This document shows, piece by piece, positions 7,731 through 16,193 of a stretch of 64,000 nt of DNA. The stretch comes from Lysinibacillus odysseyi 34hs-1 = NBRC 100172 (lineage in GTDB: Bacteria; Bacillota; Bacilli; Bacillales_A; Planococcaceae): NCBI RefSeq assembly GCF_001591965.1, contig NZ_BCVX01000008.1, positions 124,001-188,000 of the forward strand. The letters are read 5' to 3'. Position 1 is the first letter of the stretch. Each line of letters begins with the position of its first letter. Below the pieces are notes generated by a model. It saw only the letters and a list, made by a program, of their open reading frames with translations, was not told where the DNA came from and searched no databases. The position numbers were made by a program, and so were the translations under genes.

Positions 7731-9191
7731 TTGAGGATAACATACAAACCTGCTGTACAAGTAGATACAGAATATGACCGCCTGTATGCAGCAGGACGCT
7801 ATGAGGAAGCGATTGAGGTCATGCGTACCTTCCTGGAAGAGTGCGAGCGTAATAAAAACCCTTACGGCGCTATGCTTGCTCATATCAGCATCGCTACTTG
7901 CTATTATTGTATGGGTCAAAGCGAATGTGCTTTCCAAAGTATTTTATTATATAAAAAATTATGCGATGAATACGGCGCTCAGTATGAACAATATAATCTA
8001 TGCCATCTCCAGTCCCTGATTTATGAATATGAGCGCAATTATAAAAAGGCAAAAGAGTGTACAGAGGAGTGCATCCATCTTGCCAGATTATTAAGCTTGC
8101 CTCACGAACTATGCGTCAGCTACACTATACTGAGCTATATTCATCTTATGACCGAGCAATACGAGGAGGCATTGACGACTGCACAGGATGCTTTGGCCAT
8201 TGCTGAGCTCCATACTTCTAAAGATTCCCGTATCCAATGCCATATTTATAGTATACTTTCCATCTCATACGTGCTGTTGGATCAGTTAGCTGAAGCTGCC
8301 TATGCTTTAGAAGTAGTAGCACGCAACCCTTTCTCCCAAAGCAGCAGACTTGAACGCAGCCGCTTTTTATACATAAAAGGTCTTCTCGCCCTCAAAGTGG
8401 ATGATACTGAGCTGGCTATCTCCTTCCTGGTAGAAGCGGAGGCGCTTGCTCTCACTACTCAAAACAGTACCTTGCTAAAAAGAGTCTATCTCCAACAGGC
8501 GCTTGCTTATGAGAACTTAAAATGCTTTGAGCTTGCCTATTCCTATATGAAAAAGTATACATTTATGCTGGAAGACCTCTATAAAGGATGCACCCGTTCA
8601 AAGCTGGAGGACCTGGATATTCAATATAATATGTCCACTCTCGAACGCTTAGCTAATATAGATTCCTTATCCGGAGTCTATACACGGCATTATTTAGAGT
8701 CAGCATGTGACCAATGGCTATCTGAAGCACGTGAAACGAAGGATGATATTTGCTGTGTGGTATTTGATATAGACGACTTCAAGACAATTAACGATCAGTA
8801 TGGACATCTTGTTGGGGATGAAGTGATCAAGGCTGTGGGACAAACGTGCCGGGAGGTTATTCAGGAAAAGCAGACAATCATTGGCCGCTATGGAGGGGAT
8901 GAATTTGTTATTCTCTTTAAAAATTTCTCAAAGCAGCACCTCATGCATAAAATCTCGGAACTCTTTCAGGCGCTTACAAACTTGTGTGTAACAGGGCATG
9001 ATTATAAAATTCAATTTACAATCAGTATGGGAATGGTCTCAACAGAGAGTATCATTGCCCGTAAATTTAAACAGTTGTTTCGCATAGCAGATCAGGCGCT
9101 TTATATGGCAAAAAGCCAAGGGAAAAATCAAATCGTTACGCTTTCTAATACAAACTGTCATATTAATTGTTCAAGCCGGCCTTTTTCTTAA
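7731..9191 (+). CDS. TPR-repeat diguanylate cyclase (GGDEF)
   Basis: A 486-residue protein. The N-terminal about 310 residues are helical TPR-like repeats (DRLYAAGRYEEAIEVMRTF, LMTEQYEEALTTAQDALAIAEL, EVVARNPFSQ). The C-terminal GGDEF domain (about 315-475) has DIDDFKTINDQYGHLVGDEV and an intact RYGGDEFVILF active site. No RxxD inhibitory site precedes it (residues there are QTIIG), so product inhibition of the classical kind is unlikely. There is no membrane segment, so it acts in the cytosol, presumably triggered by a protein or peptide bound to the TPRs. The start is TTG at 7731, placed 6 bases after a strong AAGGAGGGG. It stands alone between two terminators. Confidence 0.85.
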   Translation: MRITYKPAVQVDTEYDRLYAAGRYEEAIEVMRTFLEECERNKNPYGAMLAHISIATCYYCMGQSECAFQSILLYKKLCDEYGAQYEQYNLCHLQSLIYEYERNYKKAKECTEECIHLARLLSLPHELCVSYTILSYIHLMTEQYEEALTTAQDALAIAELHTSKDSRIQCHIYSILSISYVLLDQLAEAAYALEVVARNPFSQSSRLERSRFLYIKGLLALKVDDTELAISFLVEAEALALTTQNSTLLKRVYLQQALAYENLKCFELAYSYMKKYTFMLEDLYKGCTRSKLEDLDIQYNMSTLERLANIDSLSGVYTRHYLESACDQWLSEARETKDDICCVVFDIDDFKTINDQYGHLVGDEVIKAVGQTCREVIQEKQTIIGRYGGDEFVILFKNFSKQHLMHKISELFQALTNLCVTGHDYKIQFTISMGMVSTESIIARKFKQLFRIADQALYMAKSQGKNQIVTLSNTNCHINCSSRPFS

Positions 9192-9206
9192 AGGTTGGCT
9201 TTTTTA
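9174..9206. terminator. Terminator overlapping the GGDEF gene stop
   Basis: AAGCCGGCCTTT and AAAGGTTGGCTT form the stem, with a T-run on the plus side. The stop codon of the diguanylate cyclase gene lies within the hairpin. Confidence 0.75.
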
Positions 9207-9247
9207 ACATAAAAAAATGCCCGAAGCCAATTCGCTCCGAGACATTT

Positions 9248-10159
9248 TTACAAAGCCTGTAAAATCAATCCCACTGATGAATAAATAATGACTGTTGCAA
9301 ATAAGAAAACCATATGGAAAAGAGAAAAACCAAACATTTTGTTCGCCCATGCTTTTCCTTCCATTTTGCGATATCCAACAAAGCTCAGCCACAACCAGAC
9401 CGCTCCCAAAATAAAAGATACGAGCGTCAGACCCCAGCTTAATGGCGCAAAGAGAAAGCTTGTTAAAATCAATAAGATTAAATAGACATTCGATTGAATA
9501 TATGTGCGGCGCTCGCCCTTTACTACGGGGAGCATTGGAATATTCGCTGCCGCATAATCATCACGTTTACGAATTGCAATAGCATAAAAGTGCGGCATCT
9601 GCCAAATAACCATAATAATGAAGAGTGCCCAGCAAGCAGGGTGCCAAATGTCCGGTGCTACCGCAGCCCATCCAATAAGTGGAGGAACAGCGCCTGAAAT
9701 ACTGCCGACTTCTGTGTTCCAGATTGTTCGGCGTTTTGTCCACATTGTATAAGGCACAACATAGAGGAATACACCAAGGAATCCTAATAGAGCAGCCAGT
9801 GGTGTCGTCATATAAAGTAAAACCAGTCCTACAATCAATAATACTACCGCCACTATCAAGACCGTCTTTACATTAAGTGCACCTGTTACTGTCGGACGAA
9901 CCTTTGTCCGTGCCATGACGGCATCAATATCCCTGTCATACACATTGTTAAAGGAACCCGCTGCCCCAATAACAGCTGCCGATCCGGCACAAGCTAAAAC
10001 GAGATTCCATATATTATCAGTAAAACTAAGTTCATACGTATATAATGCAAGCATCAAACCAGCTACCATAGGGACTAGATTTGATTTAATAATCCCTGTT
10101 TTGACTGCCTGCGCCCACAATTTAGAATAAGATTGCTTCTCCATTTTGTCTTTTTTCAT
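9248..10159 (-). CDS. ctaB: Protoheme IX farnesyltransferase (heme o synthase)
   Basis: A 303-residue UbiA-family membrane enzyme with about nine helices. It joins farnesyl diphosphate to heme b to make heme o for terminal oxidases. Two polyprenyl-diphosphate-binding motifs are present: NNVYDRDIDAVMARTKVRPTVTG near residues 67-88, and the family motif TKRRTIWNTEVGSISGAVPPLIGW near 140-163. The ATG is preceded by GAGGGAG. In many Bacillales ctaB sits with ctaA or the oxidase genes; here it stands alone, so those genes must be elsewhere. Confidence 0.93.
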   Translation of the reverse strand: MKKDKMEKQSYSKLWAQAVKTGIIKSNLVPMVAGLMLALYTYELSFTDNIWNLVLACAGSAAVIGAAGSFNNVYDRDIDAVMARTKVRPTVTGALNVKTVLIVAVVLLIVGLVLLYMTTPLAALLGFLGVFLYVVPYTMWTKRRTIWNTEVGSISGAVPPLIGWAAVAPDIWHPACWALFIIMVIWQMPHFYAIAIRKRDDYAAANIPMLPVVKGERRTYIQSNVYLILLILTSFLFAPLSWGLTLVSFILGAVWLWLSFVGYRKMEGKAWANKMFGFSLFHMVFLFATVIIYSSVGLILQAL

Positions 10160-10383
10160 TACTCCCTCATATAATCACTTCCATTAGTATAACCCAACCG
10201 TACCCCAACTTCCAATATGGCAGACTTTTTTCTTATAAATGACACAAGTTATTATTAATTAGGCTATGTCAGCATTTGTACATATTTTATAAAAATATAC
10301 TCACTTATACGCCTCGTTTAATTGCTTTTTTGTTCCCTCCTTACCAATCTTTAAGAGGCAAAATATACACACGTAATGAAAAA

Positions 10384-10415
10384 GCCGTCTAGAAAGTAGA
10401 AACTTTCCAGACAGC
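10384..10415 (-). terminator. Terminator after the Cys-rich small protein gene
   Basis: GCTGTCTGGAAAGT and ACTTTCTAGACGGC (minus strand) pair over a 4-base loop, followed by a T-rich run. The rest of the 10160-10514 gap shows no gene or further structure. Confidence 0.75.
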
Positions 10416-10514
10416 TCTTCATCTTTCAGCAGCTATTTGCCATAAAGCATTACACACAATATGCCTTCAGCCCTGCCATAATAGGGAGTTACGCATTATA
10501 TTTTCGGGCGTCTG

Positions 10515-10760
10515 TTAATTAAAACGGCTGATCCACTTAATAAACGGAATCCCTTCATATTTGTTTACAACTTTTCGACGGATATGGGGCGGAAAAAAGT
10601 GATCAAGCTGCTCCTCTGTCATATCAAGCATTCTTTCATAACAGCTAATGCACATAAAGCAGCACACATTGTAGGAATCTACCAATTCATAATGCCGGCG
10701 GTTTGTCGTGTCAACGAGATCGAAGCACACATCACATTCCTCCATGCCATAGGATTCCAT
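10515..10760 (-). CDS. Small Cys-rich protein, possible zinc ribbon
   Basis: An 81-residue protein of unknown family. Six cysteines are arranged as C9-x2-C12 and C33-C34-x2-C37-x2-C40, a pattern that could bind one zinc ion (C9, C12, C37, C40). The C-terminal half is basic and aromatic. The ATG at 10760 has AGGTGA about 7 bases upstream; a closely placed earlier ATG is possible. It has its own terminator and no operon partner. The sequence shows no DNA-binding motif beyond the possible ribbon, so no function is assigned. Confidence 0.7.
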   Translation of the reverse strand: MESYGMEECDVCFDLVDTTNRRHYELVDSYNVCCFMCISCYERMLDMTEEQLDHFFPPHIRRKVVNKYEGIPFIKWISRFN

Positions 10761-11009
10761 GCATGATCACCTCTTTTTCCCCATATTATTCCGCACATCC
10801 AACAACTTATAACAAAAGAACAAGCTGTTTTTCACCTGATTTGAATACAACGTCCTGCCTCTGTTTCTTATATGGATAAATGGCTTGATACTAAGCTTCT
10901 TTTATTTGTATAAGTCAATCATTTCTCTTTCACTCTTTCCATATCCAACGAAGAAGAACAACCTAACCAAATACAGCCTATATACTTCCTACCGCTTGTG
11001 TTCTCCAGG

Positions 11010-12029
11010 TTAGGATTTTATCATTTTTCGTGCCGCCATTTTCAGTAGTGGGAGTACGACAAGGAAGATAAACAGCAGCCGGAATAGCTGGAATACAGTC
11101 ACTATGGAAATGTCTGCTCCTACTGCAGCCGCAAGGAGTCCCATTTGGTCCAGCCCTCCCGGAGCCGTACTTAAAAAACTAGTGGCAAACGAATAACCTA
11201 AAAGCCATTTGACAATCAAGCTTCCTCCATAAGTTACAATGATAAGCGCAACCGTATTGAGCAGCCCTGCCATCAGAACTTTTTTAGGAAGCCGAATCAT
11301 ATCGGGTTTTAAAAGCAGCCCGATATAGGCACCGATCAACAACTGTGCTATATGAAGTAATGATACAGGAATATGCGGTACCTCCGCCCCGCACATATGT
11401 ATAATGATAACTAACAAAACAGGAGTTAAAAAATGCGCAACTGGCAGCTTTATTTTCAATCCAATCCATACCGAGCAGGCAGCAAGTATAAAGACGGGAA
11501 TAAGCCATAAGTCAAATACAACAGGCTGTCCTCCATTAGTGACAATATGTCCTGATACTATAAAGGGAATAACAAGGACGACTGCTACTACACGAATAAT
11601 ATGAAAAAAAGTTACAACAGCCAGATCAACATCTTTTTCCTCTTCTGCAAACAGGACGAATTGCGATAGCCCTCCCGGAATACTGGCCGTCAGTGATGTC
11701 TTTAAGGACATGCCTGTCCATTTGGCTGTCCAGATTGCCAGGATGACAGCAAAGGCTATCAGTCCTATATTCAGTGCTGCCATGTAGAGCAGGAGAGTTC
11801 CCATACCATTGAACAAAGAAAGATCAAATTGCTGGCCGATTGCTACCCCTACAATGATTAAGCCAATATTACGTAAAATCGGCGGCCATGAAAGCTCCCC
11901 CTGTATGATAAATTGACTAATGAGTACCGTAAAAATGGAGCCGAGTAACCACGGAACCGGAAAATGCAGAAAGCTAAAGGCTAGTGCACCGGCTAATGCA
12001 ATGAATAATACTTTAATAATCCCTTTCAT
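11010..12029 (-). CDS. AbrB-family (duplicated domain) integral membrane protein
   Basis: A 339-residue membrane protein with about ten helices in two similar halves. Each half carries the family signature with a Gly-Gly-Leu turn (SIPGGLSQFVLFAEE near 122, TAPGGLDQMGLLAAAV near 290). This family is often labelled ammonia monooxygenase or AbrB regulator, but nothing here supports either enzyme or DNA-binding activity. It is more likely a transporter or membrane regulator of unknown substrate. The ATG is preceded by AGGGGGA. It is a single gene, divergent from the unknown gene at 12172. Confidence 0.8.
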   Translation of the reverse strand: MKGIIKVLFIALAGALAFSFLHFPVPWLLGSIFTVLISQFIIQGELSWPPILRNIGLIIVGVAIGQQFDLSLFNGMGTLLLYMAALNIGLIAFAVILAIWTAKWTGMSLKTSLTASIPGGLSQFVLFAEEEKDVDLAVVTFFHIIRVVAVVLVIPFIVSGHIVTNGGQPVVFDLWLIPVFILAACSVWIGLKIKLPVAHFLTPVLLVIIIHMCGAEVPHIPVSLLHIAQLLIGAYIGLLLKPDMIRLPKKVLMAGLLNTVALIIVTYGGSLIVKWLLGYSFATSFLSTAPGGLDQMGLLAAAVGADISIVTVFQLFRLLFIFLVVLPLLKMAARKMIKS

Positions 12030-12171
12030 TTAGATTCCCCCTTCTTCTAATTAACACCCGCCTACCTCCCTGTTTTAGGAAGAATTTACGTTCTCTATTG
12101 TATTTTTTTTACTATTCGATTAATATATTATTCACTAATAGACTACGATAAAGGGATGGGTAATCAGAGGA

Positions 12172-12780
12172 ATGATAAAGTTAACCGTTCAGCATTGTTT
12201 AGTTTCGTTAACGGAGGAAGAACTGGGGGAATTTGAGAGTTTTTATCGGAGATGGAGCCCACAGCTACCCCCGCTTACTACTAAAATTCATAACGAAGAA
12301 GATGCACTTGCCACTGTTTTAAACTGCTGGAAGCTTCTCCGCCGTCACCCGAAAGTAACCGTTACAAAAGTAGAGAAAAACTTCTCCCACCAGTATAATT
12401 TCTTTTTTATGGAGAAGCTAAACATCTCACAAGAACTCCATGCTTTTTTAAAGGATTGGAAAAACGACGAGGACCGTCTATTTGTTCTAAGCTATTATTT
12501 GGGACTGCACTTTCTGCGTTGGATCGATTTTGTACTTATCCGCAACAATAAAGAAACTGCTAACGAGATATTTAACAAAAACCAAAACCGGCACTATTAT
12601 TTAATGGACGAACAGGATATGCAGCATTCTGATGATGACACGCTCTACATTCAACAGCGTCTGATCACCTCCCTGCTCGCCCGGGACGATACAAGCACAA
12701 ATCGCTTCAGTCAAATTGTCGAACAGGCTATCAACCAGGCAAATTATACAATTACTACCCATAATCGGACACCTCACTAA
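12172..12780 (+). CDS. Hypothetical protein, 202 residues
   Basis: I do not recognise this protein. It is soluble, with mostly helical composition, a basic segment (LLRRHPKVTVTKVEKNFSH) near residues 55-75 and an aromatic segment LSYYLGLHFLRWIDFVLIR near 105-125. There is no signal peptide and no catalytic motif I can name. The start at 12172 has only a weak upstream AGAGGA, so the true start may differ. It is divergent from the AbrB-type gene. Confidence 0.6.
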   Translation: MIKLTVQHCLVSLTEEELGEFESFYRRWSPQLPPLTTKIHNEEDALATVLNCWKLLRRHPKVTVTKVEKNFSHQYNFFFMEKLNISQELHAFLKDWKNDEDRLFVLSYYLGLHFLRWIDFVLIRNNKETANEIFNKNQNRHYYLMDEQDMQHSDDDTLYIQQRLITSLLARDDTSTNRFSQIVEQAINQANYTITTHNRTPH

Positions 12781-13257
12781 TAGAAGTGATGTGTTATTTT
12801 GCTTTTGGGGAACCATCATATAAGACATGTTTGTCTTCTCAGCTCTTTATTTATCCTATTTACTTATTATATAAAATCCGCAAATTACATCCCTAAAAAG
12901 AACATCTGTGACTGACATAGCTGATCAGGTTACAATAATTGTATAATACGGGAGACATCTTTCATTCCTATTCTTCCCTGGAAAGAGAATGTGAATACCT
13001 TTGCTTCTGTTTATATTTTACCACTTTTATCGCAGTAGATAGAGAAATCCATATACAATTTAATCTAAATTCAGTGTCGGGCTGCTCCTTTACCCTTTAT
13101 GACACTTATTTTCATTTAAGTTGTATCTTAATATTGACAAATTATGCGGGAAGATTAGGATGAACCCATATAACTGGAAAACTTCCTTTTCTCCTTACAT
13201 CCTAATATAGAAGACATGTAGTAAGATAAATATAAATATGTAGAATGGATGATTTAA
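12781..13257. other. Gene-poor intergenic stretch, 477 bases
   Basis: AT-rich with no reading frame that has a ribosome binding site. TAGTAAGATAAAT at 13220-13232, just upstream of the Nudix gene, matches 13 bases of the spx operator region (3857-3869). This may be chance in AT-rich DNA. I see nothing else. Confidence 0.4.
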
Positions 13258-13653
13258 ATGAAAAAAACAGTACATGTAGTGGGTGCAATAATTGAAAATA
13301 AAAATAAAGAAATTTTTTGTGCTCTACGAAGTTCAGAAATGACGCTGCCTAACTATTGGGAATTCCCGGGTGGAAAAATTGAAGGAGATGAAACTCCCCA
13401 AGAAGCACTTGCCCGTGAAATCAAGGAGGAATTCAACTGTGAAATTTCTGTCGGGAGAAAAATAGAGGATACTACTTATGAATACGAAAAAGTAATTGTA
13501 CGGCTTGAAACTTACCTTTCTGTTATCTTAAAAGGAGAACCTACTGCTTTAGAACATGCAGAGACACGATGGGTGCCTCGCAACCAATTAATGTCGCTTG
13601 AGTTTGCCCCCGCAGATATCCCTGCCGTAGAAAAGCTCATCGCTGAAAAATAA
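13258..13653 (+). CDS. Nudix (MutT-type) NTP pyrophosphohydrolase
   Basis: A 131-residue protein. The Nudix box is clear at about residues 38-60 (GGKIEGDETPQEALAREIKEEF), with the catalytic REIKEE. The protein begins with the typical MutT beta strand (VHVVGAIIENKNKEIFCALR). Such short MutT-like enzymes hydrolyse oxidised or non-canonical nucleoside triphosphates such as 8-oxo-dGTP or CTP analogues. The residue after the box is Asn rather than the usual Gly. The 55-residue gene downstream lies 23 bases away and is probably co-transcribed. Confidence 0.88.
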   Translation: MKKTVHVVGAIIENKNKEIFCALRSSEMTLPNYWEFPGGKIEGDETPQEALAREIKEEFNCEISVGRKIEDTTYEYEKVIVRLETYLSVILKGEPTALEHAETRWVPRNQLMSLEFAPADIPAVEKLIAEK

Positions 13654-13676
13654 GGAAATTGAAAGTAGGAAATTTA

Positions 13677-13844
13677 ATGGAACGTTTAAATTTTTATTAC
13701 CTAGGGCCAGTAAGGGTTGATCCGCTTTCTGCCCAAAATGAAAAGTTGCTTGATAAAGGAAAGACCTATTCTGTCGTCACAATGAATATGGTACTAGAAC
13801 AGCCTGTACAATACGGTATTTACCATTACTTGGTAGAAGAATAA
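13677..13844 (+). CDS. Small unknown protein downstream of the Nudix gene
   Basis: A 55-residue protein beginning MERLNFYYLGPVRVDP. I chose the ATG at 13677, with AGTAGGA upstream; a TTG at 13659 would add six residues. It has no cysteine pair and no membrane helix. The composition (beta-prone, aromatic) looks like a small folded protein rather than chance. It probably shares the Nudix transcript. Function unknown. Confidence 0.55.
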   Translation: MERLNFYYLGPVRVDPLSAQNEKLLDKGKTYSVVTMNMVLEQPVQYGIYHYLVEE

Positions 13845-13882
13845 AAAGATGGCTTCGGATAATCTACCGGGAGCCCTCTCTT

Positions 13883-14791
13883 TTATCCTCTAAAAATATT
13901 CCGTTTATGCCATTTAAAATAAGGTTTATTTTCCTCTCTCCGATTAACACGCATTTTAGCATGTATGCCATATTTTCCGTACTCAGTAATATCTATTTCA
14001 CTGGCAATATGAATTTTGCCTGAGCCATCAAATGCAATATATCCCTGATCATATAAAATTTCGTGGTTACAGCATAGCAATAAACCATTATAAATATCGA
14101 GCCGTTCCTCATCTGTGCTGTCTTTCCAAGGCTTCGAGTGAGTTGCCATTAGCAGTTCCGGTAAATTAATTTCACAAAGAGCACATTGATGATCCCAGAG
14201 GGGCAACAAGCCTTGTGTGAATTTCTGCTTCCCTTTTCGCAGCTTCATTTTCGCCTCTGATTCAGTCTCTGCGAGTATCGGGGCCAATGTATTTCTTTCT
14301 TTACTCGCAATAGTGCCGATTGCAAACTCAAGCTGCTCTTATTCTTGTTCATAAATATTCAGATCACTTATTAACTCAAGCAATTTAAGAGCCAATAGCT
14401 CATTGCATGGATAGAGATAGCCTTGGTTCCCATCTCCATCTTCCTGAAAGGCTGAATATTTCACTGGCAGCAATGGCTGGATTGCTTTTAGGTTCTCTTT
14501 AATAGAAAGTGGTCTTTCCAGCTCCTCGTATGCTGTTTCAACAGTAAATCCTACCGTGCTGTCCCTCTCTTGATAAGGATTTTTCCCTTCGTAGCAATCT
14601 TCTTTGGCTATACTTATCGCCATAATTTCTCCTTTTACATAATGGAAAATGGCGTCTCCTGCTTTTACTTCTTTCATACGTTCCCAAAAGTGTGGGGTTT
14701 GCCCGCTTTTATCCTTGATCAAAGACCAAATAACACCCTTAGTTTTCTCCTCTACATACGTACGTCCTTGCATAACGATGTAAAAATTCAT
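13883..14791 (-). pseudogene. EVE-like domain + HNH endonuclease, interrupted by an in-frame TAA
   Basis: The minus-strand ATG at 14791 (AAAGGTGA upstream) opens an EVE/PUA-like domain (MNFYIVMQGRTY, then FWERMKEVKAGDAIFHYV). It stops at a TAA at 14341-14339 after NIYEQE. The same frame then continues without any further stop to 13883. It encodes a linker and an HNH nuclease domain: CALC near the start, ATHSKPWKDSTDEERLD, YNGLLLCCNHEILYDQGYI. EVE or similar readers fused to HNH nucleases occur in modification-dependent restriction proteins of about 300 residues, and this frame is 303 codons. So one gene has most likely been split by a nonsense mutation. Translation of the HNH part alone could start at a TTG (14287), but no good ribosome binding site precedes it. 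Confidence 0.75.
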
Positions 14792-14825
14792 CTTGTTGTT
14801 CACCTTTTACTGTTTTTGAATTTTA

Positions 14826-15545
14826 TCATTCTTTACTTTCCATCTTCCTATCCGAACAAACTACAAACATATCTATTATTTCACCCTGCTCGCTGATGAA
14901 AAGCGCATTCAACTGGCCTCCATATGCACATCCGCCATCAATACCAATGTATTTGCCGCCGGGACTGATCCAAATATCATCTATCTCATGCATATTTCGT
15001 ACCGGCGTATGGCCAAAAATATTGATAAGTCCTGTTTTATTTTCTTCCTTATAGTGATTGCGAATCCATAAAAAGTCTTGGGGACTTGTCTCCTGCCAGT
15101 CTTCAAGTAGGGAATCAAAACCCGCATGTGTGATAAGAAGGCTGCCGTATTGATAGTAATGACGGGCATTTCGCAAAAATTCTATTTCCGCTGCAAATTG
15201 TGTTTTAAGAATAACAGCATTTTGCTCAACTGCCTCTTCATCCAAATCCTTGATAAACGAGCGCAGCATTTCTAATCCGCCGTTCACTAAAAATGGTGTC
15301 GGATCCTTCATATGTCCATCTACATAGTACATCAGCATATCTTCATGATTGCCCTTCATTACAACGACCTTGTCAGGGTATTGTTTCTGGAGCTCCATTA
15401 TACGCTGTACCACCTCATACGAATACTCCCCGCGGTCAATCATATCGCCTAAAATGACAAGCAGGCTTTCCCTGTCCCAGTACTTTATTATTTCCTCAAA
15501 CTGCTTGTACATTCCGTGAATATCACTAACAATAAATAAATTCAT
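14826..15545 (-). CDS. Serine/threonine-type metallophosphatase (calcineurin-like)
   Basis: A 239-residue phosphoesterase. The dimetal motifs are complete and in order: SDIHG (residues 7-11), GDMIDRGEYS (near 35), GNHEDML (near 67), LITHAGF (near 145) and GHTPV (near 182). This is the bacterial PPP-type pattern, related to PrpE and ApaH-like enzymes. I chose the ATG at 15545, which has AGGGAGA upstream; the open frame extends further but overlaps another gene remnant. The substrate could be a phosphoprotein or a dinucleotide polyphosphate. Confidence 0.85.
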   Translation of the reverse strand: MNLFIVSDIHGMYKQFEEIIKYWDRESLLVILGDMIDRGEYSYEVVQRIMELQKQYPDKVVVMKGNHEDMLMYYVDGHMKDPTPFLVNGGLEMLRSFIKDLDEEAVEQNAVILKTQFAAEIEFLRNARHYYQYGSLLITHAGFDSLLEDWQETSPQDFLWIRNHYKEENKTGLINIFGHTPVRNMHEIDDIWISPGGKYIGIDGGCAYGGQLNALFISEQGEIIDMFVVCSDRKMESKE

Positions 15546-15588
15546 AGCAATTCTCCCTGTCCGATTGGTTACATTTATTATATCCTTT

Positions 15589-16091
15589 TTATTTACCCTT
15601 ACAAAATGAAGGAGAATAAAAGAACACTTTCCCTGCATGTCCCTTACCTTTTTTATCAAGATGTTCTCCGATATAGAAGGGCATAACAGGAATCTTCCAG
15701 TTTTCCTCCCTCTTATGTTCTTCGTAAAACATCCGATCAAGCATGGCAGTCTACTCTGCAATGGTAATTAGTTCCATCCCCTTCCCTGCTGCCCGATAAA
15801 TATATTCGTGCAGCTGTACAACCTGGTCCAGGCAGCGGGCAAAATAAAGCGCGTACCCCTGATCACTGAAGGAAACAGCATAAAGCGCGATGTCCTGCAA
15901 AGTAAAAAATCGTTATATAACAATTGGCTAATAGCAGCCTTGTCTCCTTCAGTTAAAGCGATTACCGGCAACTCCCGTCTGTTGCATGTTGGCAACAGCC
16001 TTTTTTGATGGGCTTCCCAATAGTAGGTATAAGCCATCAGCAATTCCCCTTGCAATCTGCTGTTCCACACTACATCAAACAATGTCTCCAT
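15589..16091 (-). pseudogene. Unknown gene broken by a frameshift and an in-frame TAG
   Basis: An ATG at 16091 with GGGGGAG opens a convincing frame (METLFDVVWNSRLQGELLMAY, then GDKAAISQLLYND) up to a run of six T residues (minus strand, about 15905-15910). After the run, protein-like sequence continues only in another frame (LQDIALYAVSFSDQGYALYF, then CLDQVVQLHEYIYRAAGKGM) and ends at TAG 15753-15751. Adding one T restores the reading frame. Beyond that TAG the same frame continues 53 codons to TAA 15591-15589 (MLDRMFYEEHKREENWKIPV, then MPFYIGEHLDKKGKGHAGKV). The ancestral protein may have been about 167 residues. The C-terminal 51 residues could instead be a separate small gene. I do not recognise the family. 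Confidence 0.65.
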
Positions 16092-16193
16092 TTACTCCCC
16101 CCATTTTATAATCGAAAAAGTAAAAGAAAAAACGGGACATTCGCCGGCTTTTTATTTTTGCTGACCACGTTCTATGTAACTTTACAAACTGTT

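Noticed and set aside
12939-13163. 74-codon plus-strand frame between the unknown 202-residue gene and the Nudix gene
   Set aside because: No ribosome binding site, unusual Cys/Phe/Tyr-rich composition typical of AT-rich noncoding DNA.
13220-13232. 13-base match to the spx operator region upstream of the Nudix gene
   Set aside because: Only one half-site in AT-rich DNA and no palindrome; probably chance.
14826-15761. Long N-terminal extension of the metallophosphatase frame
   Set aside because: The ATG at 15545 has a good ribosome binding site directly before the phosphatase motif, and the upstream part overlaps a different protein-like frame.
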